Made by a program: the position numbers and the translations under genes. From Hyperoodon ampullatus (lineage: Eukaryota; Chordata; Mammalia; Artiodactyla; Ziphiidae), in contig OX457061.1 of NCBI GenBank assembly GCA_949752795.1, positions 43,494,338 through 43,558,337 of the forward strand: DNA of 64,000 bases. Direction: 5' to 3'. Under the pieces are notes generated by a model. It was not told the origin of the DNA. It made no database searches and worked only from the letters and a program-made list of their open reading frames with translations. Every line of letters starts with the position of its first letter. Position 1 is the first letter of the stretch. Positions 1 through 12,732 of the stretch are shown here, piece after piece.

Positions 1-713
1 TCCCACACTGTTGATGGGAATGTAAATTGGTGGAGCCACTATGGAAAACAGCAGGAAGTTTCTTTAAAAAACTAAAAACAGAGTTACCACATGATCCAGC
101 AATCCCACTCCTGGGCATGTATCTGGAAAAGAGGAAAGCTCTAACTCAGAAAGGTACACACACCTCATTGTTCATAGCAGCACTACTTACAATAGCCAAG
201 ACATGGAAGATGAATGGGTAAAGATGTGGTATATAGACACAATGGAATAGTACTCAGCCATAAAAAAAGAATGAAATAATGCCATTTGAAGCAATCTGGA
301 TGGACCTAGAGATTATCATACTAAGTGAAGTCAGTCAGACTGAGAAAGAAAAGTATCATATGATACCACTTACATGTGGAATCTAAAAGAAAATGATAAA
401 AATGAACATATTTACAAAACAGAAACAAACTCACAGAGAACAAACTTATGGTTACCAAGGGGGAAAGGGGCGGGAGATAAATTGGGAGTTTGGGATTAAC
501 AGATACATGCTATGATATATAAAATAGGTAAACAATAAGGGCCTACTGTACAGCAGAGGGAACTATACTCAATATCTTACAATAATACCTATAATGGAAA
601 AGAATCTGAAAAAGAATATATATATGTATATAACTGAATCACTTTGCTGTACACCTGAAACTAACACAACATTGTAAATCAGCTATATTTCAATTAAAAA
701 AATAAGTAAGAAA
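1..713 (+). repeat. L1 3' end (ORF2 C-terminus plus 3' UTR), cut by the window edge
   Basis: The first 220 bases translate to an L1 ORF2 C-terminal region (the [11 protein letters not shown] and [10 protein letters not shown] motifs). Then comes the usual L1 tail with the 'ctgtacacctgaaac' motif and an A-rich end near 700-715. The ORF2 relic has frame breaks after the AKTWKMNG segment. The 5' part lies outside the window. Confidence 0.9.
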
Positions 714-717
714 AATA

Positions 718-797
718 TTGGATTGGCCAAAAAGTTGGTTTGGGTTTTTCCATTCCATCTTAGGGAAAAACCCAAATGAACTTTTGGGTCAACCCAA
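718..797. mobile_element. About 80 bp mariner-type miniature inverted-repeat element
   Basis: The two halves, starting 'ttggattggccaaaaag' and ending 'cttttgggtcaacccaa', are near-perfect inverted repeats of about 34 bp. They are flanked by TA dinucleotides at 716-717 and 798-799, as expected for Tc1/mariner insertion. It has no coding capacity. It sits directly at the A-rich end of the preceding L1, so it may have inserted into that tail. Confidence 0.85.
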
Positions 798-799
798 TA

Positions 800-1735
800 C
801 AATAAAAAGAATAAGCCAGTGTTAAATCATGTGGTATGCTGAAGTTGAGGCAATAATCAGCTGATGACAATTTGTCTCTATGGGTGTGGCTAAACAATGT
901 CCAGCCCTGCCTTGTAAGCCCACCTGGGGCCTGAGTGGACAAGCCTCCAGAGAGAACCTGATTCCTCAGGAGGGTTGATATCTGCATGGGGTTGAACTGA
1001 TAGTTAGGACCTAACATGGGACTCAGGTCACTTATCTGATCCAGGCTCCTCCACCTTAAAATACCTGAGTGAACCAAAAGTATTTGGAAGGAACATTAAA
1101 ATGTTCTTAAATTTTGTCCCCCACCCCTTATGAATTTGCACATGATTATAATGAACTGAACAGGAGTGAGATCAGTACAAGCCCAGATGAAAACACTATA
1201 ACCATGCAAGAACCAATGAAGGCCCAGGAGGAAAATGTCCATTGAGGAAGAAAAGTGAAAAACGAGGAGGAAAGTGTCCCACAGGCAGGGCCCAGGGTGA
1301 TGATCGGGGAAGCAGTGAGTGAAAATGACCACAATTTGCAGGCAGGGATTAAGAGGCAGAAAGGAAGTCTCAGTCCAATTGTTGCTAATAACTAACTACA
1401 TAAGTCACAGCAATTCACTTAATGTATCTGTTGATTCCTCTCCTCTCACTGTAAAATGGGAATAGAAATACCTGACCCCTGCATCCTAGAGAGAACAAAA
1501 TGGTATTCTAAATAAAAAGCACTCTGAAAAGTAAAATGTACTATAAATGTTACATGATGTGACCACTTCTATAGAGCAATTTGGTGCTCAAGATTATACA
1601 GTGCCTTACAGGTACATTTTATTGGTTCAATTTAACATTAAATATTATAGACAAACTACAATACTAATGAGGCCTTCTGCTCTCGGAACACTTTAAAGCT
1701 TATATATTATTTTATTTGAGCATGAAAATAGCTCT
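800..1735. other. Intron, nothing recognised
   Basis: AT-rich non-coding sequence. The short ORFs on both strands have no recognisable similarity and no splice or codon support. Confidence 0.6.
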
Positions 1736-1739
1736 GTAA

Positions 1740-1900
1740 AATGGGCTATGAACATTTCCCAAGTTCCATTTCACAGTTGAGGAAGCAGAGGCTCAGAGAG
1801 GCTGAGGGGCTCATCCAAGGTTGCACAGCTGGACAGTTATAGAACTAGACACCAAGCTTGGCCTTTTGATTCCAAGTTCAATATTCTTTACACCAAAGTG
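1740..1900 (-). repeat. MIR SINE relic, antisense
   Basis: Contains the characteristic antisense MIR core ('gaggctcagagaggctgag', then 'aaggttgcacagctgg' and a degraded tRNA-like head). Strongly diverged, as expected for an ancient mammalian element. Confidence 0.8.
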
Positions 1901-1909
1901 GCATAGTAG

Positions 1910-4900
1910 GGATTCTGGAGATTAAGAATGACAAAAGTAAAAAAATTCAATCTGGAGATAAGACTTGTAGATACGATGCTAAGATCAATGCAAGATACTA
2001 GTGCAAAAATAGTGCCAGGCATTTGTCTACTAGAAAGATATGAACTCAAGAAAGGAGAAATTAGTGTGGATGGGTAATCACAGTAAAGGCTTCACATATT
2101 AAAAAAGGTCTGGGTTTTCATGTGAAAAATGGATTTCTTTGAATAGTTGGAGTTAAAGGAGAAGAAGCGAAAGCATGAAGTCAGGATGGTGGGAATAAGA
2201 TTGCTCTGTTTAACCGGGAGTATAGTAAGAGCTGGTGGGATAGAAGTTTTAATAGAAGTTTTGATAGGTTAAATGGGACAAGATCATAGAGAGCCTGAAG
2301 GTTAGATGAAGGGGTCTAGCATTGATCCTATAAGCAGAATGGAGTTATTGTAGGTTCCTGAACAAGGGAGTGGCATTATATATGTAGTATACTGTCTGGT
2401 AGGAATATGCACAGTGTATTAAATGCACCCAGAAGCACAGAGAGTAACTAGAAGATTGTTGCATTAAAAACAGCATAGTCATGAAGTCCCTATGTCACAG
2501 CGGTGGCAATGAAAATAAAAGGAAAGCTACAAATCCTAAGAGCCAAGTCATTGGATAATCAGAGCAAGAGAATTACTCACTCAGCTACCACACTTCAAAT
2601 GACTCTCAGAAACATAAATAGTTTTCTTAATCATATTTTCCCTTAACCATGCTGCCAAATTAAGTGATCCAGAGTTGCCAAAGCAAAGAGTTCATTAAAA
2701 ACTCTAGAATTTGTCTAATATGTTCTTTAATTCACCCCTTGGTCTTCTTTCCAAGAAGACTTCTCAGAAATGAAACGATTATATACACACATAAACACCA
2801 CTAGAGTCACCTTCAGACCTTCCCAATGCTCTTAACTATGTATTCATATAATATGAATCCCTGCATCTAATGTCAGAAGATGTCATGTCACCTTTCATTG
2901 GATCCATACCATCTCCAAAGAGGTGACGTGAAGATGGGGAGAAGAAGCAGAGGCAAAGAAGCCCCAAGTGCCAAGTGTGGAGCAGAGAAGGAGGAGGAGA
3001 AGGGCAGGAAGATGTGGACCAGTATGGTATTGTGGATGGAGAGCCTGGATCCTAATAACTTGGCTGCTTGGTCCAGCCTGAACTCAGTGCCTGAGTCTGC
3101 CTTTTCAACACTTACCTGAACCCTGCCCCAAAGCAAAGAGGTTAAGGATTGAAATTGGTCCCCTTTCTTTGGTTGGCAGGTGGGTTCACAGACATGGTCT
3201 GATTTGAACAGCCTCCATTTTCCTAAGTGAATTTTAATAAAGACATACTTTCCCTTTAAATTTCAACAGCTCTGCTGTGTTTTCCATTCCCTCTTCATTT
3301 CAGCGTGTGGGCATCACACACACACGCGCGCATGCACACACACACACACAGACACCTCGCACGCTGCACCGACAGCTGCTTGCCAGTCAATGAAGTCACG
3401 TTACTCTGTCATGAAGACGTGTGAAATCAGCTGCCTCCCAAGAAGTGGGCAGAGGCATGCACGATGCAATCAATGTAAACAGGATTTTTCTGTCTCCTGT
3501 GCCTGTTTTGTTGGCTCATTGAGCAGAGAAGTGAACAAGCTTCACTGGGTGCAGAACTGTATTTAGGAAAAACCTTTTCTTTTTATTGCCATTATATGTG
3601 ATAATGACTTCAGGAGACTGTCACCTTTAGATTCACACTGGTTGGATGAAACAGGCTCCCTGCTTTCAGAAAAATCCAACAGAGTTGACCTCTTTTTCCC
3701 ATGAAAATGTCAACAGCAATATACAACCCTCACTCCCTAGGCAGGCATACCAGGGCCCCTCCAATGGCCCCAAGGCTGTGGATAAGCTCCATCACTGTCA
3801 TGGTAGCTTCAGCACCTCAGAGCATCTCCCTTAGTGCTGATGATCACAATGCTCCATGCCAGGCAGTTGTCACTGTTGCCAAGGATCTGTCAGCCCAGGC
3901 ACTCCCCTGGCTGCACGCATATTCATGGGTCATTCCAGCAGAATAACCCCCATCCCAGACTCCAGCAACCCAGAAATGGATGACTTAAACTAAGTACCTG
4001 AGAGCTTAATTGTATTATTCCATAGGGATTTTGTACTCCATGGCAAGAACTTATGAAAGACAGATATTTATTTTGGGTCAAACACACTTACACAATGCCT
4101 GATGGTGTGCAAATAATGGTTTGTCTCACCCGACATTGTTAGACTACCTACAAGGACTTCCCTGCCCCCAGAGTTAAACCTCTATCTAAAACCAACCAAA
4201 GCCAACAAGCAGGCTTCATTGTTCAAATAAGAAGTGTACAGTGGGAGAAAGCTCCAGGACACTGGAATAGGATGAGACCCTGGATGGCTAATTAACAGGA
4301 CCAGGGAAGGGAGTGTGACAGAGTCTGACACACAAGTGAGCTTAGCAACACTAACTAATTAGCAACAATTAATTTTACAGTAGGAGCAAGAACACATGTA
4401 TTATGTTCTATAAAAGCTTAATAGATGTCACCATAAATCACTCTCATCTCTCCCCTGAAACTGAACTTGCAAGTAGGCTGCCTTGAAATCTTCGGGAATG
4501 AACAATATAGAGCTGCCTGCTATCTCTTGGATCTTAATATGAAAGCAAGACAGCTTTTGCTCTGCCACTTGGCCCTTGACAAATCTCAGCTGTTGTAAAT
4601 GAGGTTGGCATCGGTAGGCTCCACTGTACCCCAGCCCTGAACCAATTCTGATTAAGGAAGGCAAGAAATGATCAGCCCGAGTTCCTGGTAGGATCTGGGA
4701 TCCATGGTGCTACCCTAGTTGGATGTCCAGTGTTCCCAAAAGGAGCTTCCTGCCTGAGACAGAGAACAGATTTCTTCATTTATGTCTCCTCCTACCGATT
4801 GGAAGTACCTGCGTGGAACATTATGTTGAAAGGATTGGGGCTTAGTGGGAAAGAGTGCCAGGAGCAACTAGTAATGTCTGCTAGGCACTAGGATTAGAAG

Positions 4901-4935
4901 CACTGTTGGTATTGTTTGTTCTGTTTTGTTTTAAT
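1910..4935. other. Intron, mostly unique sequence with a CA repeat
   Basis: No exon or clear transposon recognised apart from the CA repeat listed separately. ORFs at 2880-3136 and 3646-3946 overlap on opposite strands or in shifted frames and resemble no known protein. Confidence 0.5.
3315..3350. repeat. (CA)n microsatellite interrupted by CGCGCGCATG
   Basis: Alternating purine-pyrimidine run: (CA)n, then a short CG-alternating block, then (CA)n. Such a run could adopt Z-DNA, which is inference only. Confidence 0.95.
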
Positions 4936-4939
4936 TTTC

Positions 4940-5505
4940 CACCATTTTTTAAAATTGTGGTAAAATACATATAACATAAAATTTATCATTTTAAAGTGTA
5001 CAATTTAGTGGCATTAACCGCATTCATAATTCTTTGCAACCATCACTACTATCTTTTTTTAAAATTTTTATTGGAGTATAGTTGCTTTACAATGTTGTGC
5101 TAGTTTCTTGCTGTACAGCAAAGTGAATCAGTCATACATATACATATATCCACTCTTTTTTAGATTTCCTTCCCATTTAGGTCACCACAGAGCACTGAGT
5201 AGAGTTCCCTGTGCTATACAGTAGGTTCTCATTAGTTATCTATTTTATACATAGTAGCATCACTACTATCTAGTTCCAGAATTTTCCCATCACCCCAAGT
5301 GGAAACACTGAACCTATTAAGCACTCAATTCCCATTTCCCCCTCCCATCAGCCCCTGGAAACTACTGATCTGTTTTCTGTCTCTATGGGTTTGCTTATTC
5401 TGGAAATTTCATATGGATACAATCATACAATATGTGTCCTTTGTGTCTGGCATCTTTTCACTTAATGTTTTCAAGATTCATGTTGTAGTAGGTATCAGTA
5501 CTCTT
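4940..5505 (-). repeat. Old L1 (L1M type) 3' region, antisense, split by a younger insertion
   Basis: The plus strand shows the reverse complement of an old L1 tail and ORF2 C-terminus ('ataacataaaatttatcatt', 'agtgtacaatttagtggcat', later 'tctctatgggtttgcttatt' and 'catatggatacaatcatac'). The L1M resumes after the nested element at 5055-5257. Confidence 0.85.
5055..5257 (-). mobile_element. Nested L1 3' fragment with 14-bp target-site duplication
   Basis: A 5'-truncated L1 tail in antisense ('ttggagtatagttgctttac', 'gctgtacagcaaagtgaatc') starts with a T-rich run, the complement of the poly-A tail. It is bounded by catcactactatct at 5041-5054 and 5258-5271, a perfect target-site duplication. 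Confidence 0.92.
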
Positions 5506-5509
5506 GTTT

Positions 5510-6079
5510 TGATCACCTTGACTTTTGATCACCAAAGTCCTGTCTTTAGTGAGTACTCTTCTTCAGTTTCCTAAACAGCATCTCAGTTCTCATTTGAGTC
5601 ATGAACCCACGTTGAAGCCCAGCCAAGTCTTTCTAGACCTCTTTGTCAAATGCTTGCACTTTATTTTTCATCCTCCCAGGCCCCTGGTGGAACTCTATTT
5701 TGAGAGGGCAGAGTAACTGAAACCGGGACTCTGTTGTTTGTTACATGGCTCTTGATGCCATGATCCAGCAATCAGACTGGACTTCCTTGGAATGGAGGCA
5801 GACCTGACCCATTCTTAAGAGCACTGTACATTGCTTTCTCAAGACTGATAGATTTCAAATGCCAGACTTTAGCCAGGTGAATTCCCCCAGTCCTGAATCT
5901 ACATGGGAGCAGTTTTAATAATTTTTCAGTAAGCTCAACAGAAAACGTGGAGTATAGAGTGGTAAATTAAAATGTGAGAGATGTGACCTCTGCTTCTAGG
6001 AAGACAAAGTAAGTATACTTTTCTCAATGTTTCCCACTAAGTACCATTAAGGACCCTTAACAATGTATATTGTTAAACA
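5510..6079. other. Intron, nothing recognised
   Basis: Unique-looking AT-rich sequence between two L1 blocks. No exon, RNA gene or repeat could be assigned. Confidence 0.5.
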
Positions 6080-6447
6080 TAACAATACTCTAACAGGTGG
6101 AGAAAAGAAGGAATGATGACTGAAATTTCCCAAATCTAGCAAAAGACATAAACCTAAAGATTCAAGAAGTTAACCCCAAATGGGATAAAGCCAAAGAAAT
6201 ACACACTATGAAGATTTTAGTCAAACTTCTGAAAACTAAAGACAAAGAAAAATTCTTAAGTGTAGTGACAGAGAAATGATACCTTATCTGTAAGGGAAAA
6301 ACTATTTGAATGGCAGTGGATTTCTCATATGAAACCATGGAGACCAGAAGAAAAGTAGCCTGACCTTATTCAAATGATCAAAAAAAGTTAAGTACTGTCA
6401 ACTCAGAATCCTATGTCCAGTGAAAATATCCATCAAGAACAAGGAAA
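6080..6447 (+). repeat. Old L1/HAL1-like ORF1 remnant
   Basis: Reads as a degraded L1 ORF1 with in-frame stops: IQEVNPKWDKAKEIH, then VKLLKTKDKEKFLSVVTEK-stop, then VDFS and a METRRKVA-like segment. These correspond to the IQEV...KL.K.KDKEKIL.A..EK and DFS..T...R blocks of L1 ORF1. It ends abruptly where the GC-rich 5' region of the younger L1 begins. Confidence 0.65.
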
Positions 6448-7500
6448 GAGTACTAGGGCACCTACCAGACGCTGGCAGGGGACCTCAACACCCAAGGGGA
6501 CAGGAGGAACCCCAGAGGGACTGGGTAGGACATGGGGGGGAGCAAGGGGGGGAGGAGAAGTGGAAGCCAGATGGGACTGGTGACCCTGAGGGGTGGCTGG
6601 GGGATAGGAGGGGTTCCCACATCTGGAGGATATGGGGGAACATGGCTAGCATTTCCCCCAATCACTCAGGCCCCAGGAAGCCTGCTGGGGTCCTGGCCCT
6701 GGTCCTCTGCCCTCCAGGGCCCCCTCCAGCCGCATGGGTCCTAGAGGTATGGGAGGGAGGGTTGGGGGGAAGAAGAGTAGAGTCCAATGGGGAGTGACCC
6801 TCCGGGATCAGAGGATGGGGGGAATGTGGCTAGAGTTTCCCCCTCCCACTCAGGCCCCAGTAAGCCTACTGAGGCCCCAGGCCTGATCATCCACACTCCG
6901 AAGCTGGAGGCACTCCAGGGGCATTCTGGCCACCCTAAGCCTAAGCCCCACAGCCCCACCTCTACACCCCAGGGCCTTTTCTGGCTGTGTGGGTCCTAAG
7001 CCTAGACCCGCCCCCACCTAAACTGCACCACCGCCTAAGCCTGTGCCCGCCTAAGCTCTGTCCCCACAGCCAAGGCTTTTCCGGTCTTTTTTTTCTCTTT
7101 TTTGCTATTGTGGTTCTGTTTTACCTTCTGGTTGTTCTTTCATTTATATTTTTATTTTTTCTAACATATCTGTTAGTTCTCTAATCTTATTTTATTTTTT
7201 ACTCCTTGTTATTGTTCTCCTCCTTTTTTTTTTGGCCACCCTGAGTGGCTTGTGGGATATTGGTTCATGGGCCAGGGGTTGGGGCTCAGCTCCTGTGGTG
7301 GGAGCACTTAGTCTGAACCACTGGACTAACAGAGAACCTCAGACCCCAGGGTATATTAGTCAGAGTAAGGTCTCCTGGAGGTCCTCATCTTTGCACCAAG
7401 ACCCAGCTCTACCCAACAGCCTACAAACTACACTGCTGGAAGCCTCAGGCCAAATAACCGGTAAAACAGGAACACAGTCCCACCCATCAAAAGAAATGAG

Positions 7501-8397
7501 ATGACAAAAAAATATGTTACAGATGAAGGAGCAAGGTAAAAACCTACAAGACAAAATAAATGAAGAAGAAATAGGCAACCTACCTGAAAAGGAATTCAGA
7601 ATAATGATAGTAAAGATGATCCAAAATCTCAGAAATAGAATGGAGGCATGGAGAGAGAAAATACAAGAAATGTTTAACAAAGACCTAGAAGAACTAAAGA
7701 ACAAACAGAGATGAACAACACAATAACTGAAATGAAAAATACACTAGAAGGAATCAATAGCAGAATAACTGAGGCAGAAGAACGAATAAGTAAGCAGGAA
7801 GATAGAACAGTGGAAATAATTGCTGAGGAGCAGAATAAAGAAACAAGAATGAAAAGAATTGAAGACAGTCTCAGAGACCTCTGGGACAACACTAAATGCA
7901 CCAACATTTGAATTATAGGGGTCCCAGAAGAAGAAGAGAAAGAGGAAGGGTCTGAGAAAATATTCAAAGAGATTATAGTTGAAAACTTCCCTAACATGGG
8001 AAAGGAAATAGCCACCCAAGTCCAGGAAGTTCAGAGAGTCCCATACAGGATAAATTCGAGGAGAAGCACACCAAGACACATAATAATCAAACTAACAAAA
8101 ATTAAATTCAAAGAAAAAATATTAAAAGCAGCAAGGGAAAAGCAAAAAATAACACATAAGGGAATCCCCATAAGGTCATCAGCTGATTTTTCAGTAGAAA
8201 CTCTGCAGGCCAGAAGGGAGTGGCAGGATACGTTTAAAGTGATGAAAGAGAAAAAAATACAACCAAGATTACTCTAGCCAGCAAGGATCTCATCCAGATT
8301 TGAGGGAAAAATTAAAACCTTTACAGACAAGCAAAAGCTAAAAGAATTCAGCAACACCAAACCAGCTCTACAACAAATGCTAAAGGAACTTCTCTAG
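7501..8397 (+). pseudogene. L1 ORF1p relic (RNA-binding chaperone), with stops
   Basis: Segments in order: a coiled-coil region (MLQMKEQGKNLQDKINEEE, then MNNTITEMKNTLEGINSRIT), an RRM-like part (IIGVPEEEEKEEGSEKIF) and a C-terminal domain (RRSTPRHIIIKLTKIKFKEK, LQARREW, ALQQMLKELL). Stops interrupt it after KNKQR and after KCTNI, where the intact family reads through. The family protein is about 300 residues and coats L1 RNA; this copy is dead. Confidence 0.9.
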
Positions 8398-8472
8398 GCA
8401 GGAAACACAAGACAAGAAAAGCCCCACAAAAACAAAGGCAAAATAATTAAGAAACTGGTAATAGGAACATGC

Positions 8473-11400
8473 ATATTGATAATTACCCTAAATGTAAATG
8501 GATTAAATGCTCCAACCAAAAGACACAGGCTGGCTGAGTGGATACAAAAACAAGACCCGTACATATGCTGTCTACAAGAGACCTACTTCAGACCTAGGGA
8601 CACATACAGATGGAAAGTGAGGGGATGGAAAAAGTATTCCATGCAAATGGAAATCAAAAGAAAGCTGAAATAGCAATATTCATATCAGATAAAATAGGCT
8701 TTAAAATAAAGACAGTTACAAGAGATAAAGAAGGATTCTACATAATGCTCAAGGGATAAATCCAAGAAGAAGATATAACAATTATAAATATTTATGCACC
8801 CAACATAGCAGTACCTCAATACATAAGGAAAATGCTAACAACCAAAAAGGAGGAAATCAGTAGTAACACAATAATAGTGGGGGACTTTAACACCCCACTT
8901 ACACTCATGGACAGATCATCCAAACAGAAGATAAATAAGGAAACACAAGTTTTAAATGACACAATAGACCAGATAGATTTAATTGATATATATAGAACAT
9001 TCCACCTGAAAGTTGCAGAATACACTCTCTTCTCAAGTGCACACGGAACATTCTCCAGGATAGATCACATCCTGGCTCACAAATCAAGCCTCAGAAAATT
9101 TCAGAAAATTGAAATCATATCAAGCATCTTTTCTGACCGCAATGCTATGAGATTAGAAATCAATTACAGGAAAAAAAAAAACTGTAAAAAGCACAAACAC
9201 ATGGAGGCTAAACAGTGTGCTACTAAGTAACCAAGAGATCACTGAAGAAATCAAAGAGGAAATTTAAAAAAACATAGAAACAAATGACAATGAAAACACG
9301 ACGATCTAAAGCCCATGGGATGCAGCAAAAGCAGTTCTAAGAGGGAATTTTATAGCAATTCAATCTCACTTTAAGAAACAAGAAAAATCTCAAATAAACA
9401 ATCTAAGTTACACCTAAATCAACTAGAGGAAGAAGAACAAAGAAAATCCAAAGTCAGTAGAAGGAAAGAAATCATAAAGGTCAGAGCAGAAATAAATGAA
9501 ATAGAAAGGAAGAAAACAATAGCAAAGATCAATAAATCTAAAAGTTGGTTCTTGGGCCCCCCTGGTGGTGCAGTGGTTGAGAGTCCGCCTGCTGATGCAG
9601 GGGACACGGGTTCGTGCCCCGGTCCGGGAAGATCCCACATGCTGCAGAGCACTGGGCCCATGAGCTGTGGCCACTGAGCCTGCGCGTCCGCAGCCTGTGC
9701 TCCACAACGGGAGAGGCCACAACAGTGAGAGGCCCGCGTACTGCAAAAAAAAAAAAAAAAAAAAAGCAAAAAAACAAAGAATAAAAGTTGGTTCTTTGAG
9801 AAGATAACCAAAATTGGTAAACCTTTAGCCAGACACATCAGGAAAAAAAGGGAGACGACACAAATCAATAAAATTAGAAATAAAAAAGGAGGAATTACAA
9901 CTGACACCACAGAAATGCAAAGGACTACAAGCAACTATATTCCAATAAAATGGACAACCTCAAAGAAATGGACAAATCCTTGGAAAGGTACAATTTTCCA
10001 AGACTAAACCAGGAAGAATTAGAAAATATAAACCGTCCTATCACAAGTAATGAAATTGAAACTGTAATTAAAAATCTTCCAACAAACAAATGTCCAGGGC
10101 CGGATGGTTTCACAGGTGAATTCTATCAAACATTTAGAGAAGAGCTAACACCTATCTTGCTCAAACTCTTCCAAAAAATTGCAGAGGGAAGAACATTCCC
10201 AAATTCATTCTACAAGGACACCATCACGCTGATACCAAAACCAAAGATATCACAAAACAAAGAAAATTACAGACCAATATCACGGATGAACACAGACAAA
10301 AAAATCTTCAACAAAATACTAGCAAACAGACTCCAACAACATATTGAAAGGATCATCCACCATGATCAAGTGGGATTTGTCCCAGGAATGCAAGGATTCT
10401 TCGATATATGCAAATCAATGTGATACACCATATTAACAAATTAAGGAATAAAAACCATATGATCATCTCAATAGATGCAGAAAAATCTGTTGACGAAATT
10501 CAACACCCATTTATGATAAAAAAAAACTCTCCAGAAAATGGGCATAGAGGGAAACTACCTCAACACAATAAAGGCCATATATATGAAACACCCACAGCAA
10601 ACCTCATTCTCAATGGTGAAAAACTGAAAGCATTTCCTCTAACATCAGGTACAAGACAAAGATGCCCACTCTTGCTACTCTTATTCAACATAGTTTTGGA
10701 AGACCTAGACATGGCAATCAGAGAAGAAAAAGAAATAGAAGGAATCCAAATTGGAAAAGAAGAAGTAAAACTCTCACTGTTTGCAGATGACATGATACTA
10801 TACATAGAAAATCCTAAAGATGACACCAGAAAACTACTAGAGCTAATCAATGGATTTGGTTAAGTTGCAGGATACAAAATTAATGCACAGAAACATCTTG
10901 CATTCCTATACACTAACGATGAAAGATCAGAAAGAGAAATTAAGGAAACAATCCCATTTACCATTGCAAAAAAAGAATAAAATACCTAGGAATAAACCTA
11001 CCTAAGGAGGCAAAAGACCTGTATGCAGAAAACTATAAAACACTGATGAAAGAAATCAAAGATGACACAAACAGATGGAGAACTATACCGTGTTCTTGGA
11101 TTGGGAAGAATCAATACTGTGAAAATGACTCTACTACCCAAAGCAATCTACAGATTCAATGCAATCCCCACTAAATTACCAATGGCATTCTTCACAGAAT
11201 TAGAACAAAAAATTTACAATTGTATGGAAACAAAAAAAACCCCAAATAGCCAAAGCAATCTTAAGAAAGAAAAACAGAGCTGGAGGAATCAGGCTTCCCT
11301 GACTTCAAATTATACTACAAAGCCACAGTAATCAAGACAGTATGGTACTGGCACAAAAACAGAAACATAGATCAGTGGAACAGGATAGAAATCCCAGAGA

Positions 11401-12503
11401 TAAACCCATGCACGTATGGTTACCTAATTTATGACAAAGGAGGCAAGAACATACAATGGAGAAAAGACAGCCTCTTCAATAAGTGGTGCTGTGAAAACCA
11501 GACAAATACATGTGAAAGAATCAAATTAGGACACTACTTAACATCATACACAAAAATAAACTCTAAACAGAGTAAAGACCTAAATGTAAGATGGGACAGT
11601 ATAAAACTCTTAGAGGAAAACATAGGAAAAACATTCTTTGACATATATCACAGCAAGATCTTTTTTGACCCACCTCCTAGAGTAATGAAAATAAAAACAA
11701 AAATAAACAAATGGGTCCTAATGAAACTTAAAAGCTTTTGCACAGCAAAGGAAACCACAAACAAGACAAAAAGACAACCCTCAGAATGGGAGAAAATATT
11801 GGCAAATGAAGCAACAGACAAAGGATTAATCTCCAAAATATACAAACAGCTTATGGAGCTCAATATCAAGAAAACAAACAATCCAATCAAAAAATGGATG
11901 GAAGACCTAAATAGACATCTCTCCAAGGAGGACATACGGATGGCCAAGGGGCCCATGAAAGGATGCTCAACATCACTAATTATTAGAGAAATGCAAATCA
12001 AAACTACAATGAGGTATCACCTCACACCGGTCAGAATGGCCATCATCAAAAAATCTACAAACAATAAACTCTGGAGAGGGTGTGGAGAAAAGGGAACCCT
12101 CTTGTACTGTTGGTGGGAATGTAAATTGATACAGCCACTGTGGAGAACAGTATGGAGGTTACTTTAAAAACTAAAAATAGAAGAACCGTATGGCCCAGCA
12201 ATCCCACTACTGGGCATATACACTGACAAAACCATAATTCAAAAGGACACATGTACCCCAATGTTCACTGCAGTACTATTTACAATAGCCAGGACATGGA
12301 AACAACCTAAATGTCCAATGACAGATGAATGGATAAAGAAGATGTGGCACATATATACAATGGAATATTACTCAGCTATAAAAAGGAACGAAACTGGGTT
12401 GTTTGTAGAGATGTGGATGGACCTAGAGTCTGTCATTCAGAGTGAAGTAAGTCAGAAAGAGAAAAACAAATATCATACATTAATGCATGTAGGTGGAATC
12501 TAG
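8473..12503 (+). pseudogene. L1 ORF2p relic (endonuclease and reverse transcriptase), disrupted
   Basis: The endonuclease part starts with ITLNVNGLNAPTKRHRLAEW and LQETYFRPRDTYRWKVRGWK and continues to VGDFNTPLTLMDRSS and FSRIDHILAHKSSL. The reverse transcriptase shows [32 protein letters not shown] and the catalytic [10 protein letters not shown] motif. The C-terminal part carries [20 protein letters not shown] and MEYYSAIKRNETGLF. Several frameshifts and stops, plus a SINE at 9554-9781, break it. Intact ORF2p is about 1275 residues. Confidence 0.92.
9554..9781 (+). mobile_element. CHR-type tRNA-derived SINE inside L1 ORF2, 15-bp duplication
   Basis: The head 'cccctggtggtgcagtgg' and the B-box-like gggttcgtgcccc mark a tRNA-related pol III promoter. 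The body ends in a long A run. The target duplication taaaagttggttctt lies at 9539-9553 and 9782-9796. It inserted after the host L1 and dates that L1 as older than this SINE wave. Confidence 0.95.
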
Positions 12504-12732
12504 AAAAATGGTACAGATGAACCTATTTCCAGGGCTGGAATAGACATGCAGGCATAGAGGATGGATATGTGGACATGAGGGGGAAGGGGTGGTGGGACGA
12601 ATTGGGAGATTAGGATTGACATATATACACTACCATGTGTAAAATAGATAACTAGTGTGAACATACTATAAAGCACAGGAAGCTCAGCTTGGTGCTCTGT
12701 GATGACCTAGATGGGTGGGATGGGGGGTGGAA

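Larger units (their letters stand above)
6448..12727 (+). mobile_element. Nearly full-length, inactive cetartiodactyl-type L1
   Basis: Order: GC-rich 5' UTR (about 6448-7080), a T-rich stretch (7080-7230), a second 5' leader block, ORF1 relic (7501-8397), ORF2 relic (8473-12503) and part of the 3' UTR. It is about 6.3 kb including a 0.23 kb SINE in ORF2. Both ORFs carry stops and frameshifts, so the element cannot move on its own. The 3' UTR stops at a G-rich run near 12727 without the expected last segment or poly-A, and I found no flanking duplication. It lies opposite in orientation to NTRK2. Confidence 0.9.

Noticed and set aside
6462..6999. Proline/glycine-rich ORFs on both strands
   Set aside because: They come from the GC-rich 5' region of the L1 element and are not host genes.
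8832..9230. 132-codon ORF with an endonuclease-like fold signature
   Set aside because: It is the L1 ORF2 endonuclease fragment, already covered by the L1 annotation, not a separate gene.
9554..9781. tRNA-like A and B boxes in the CHR SINEs
   Set aside because: These are the SINE's internal pol III promoter remnants, not a functional tRNA gene: no cloverleaf with an intact anticodon arm is evident.
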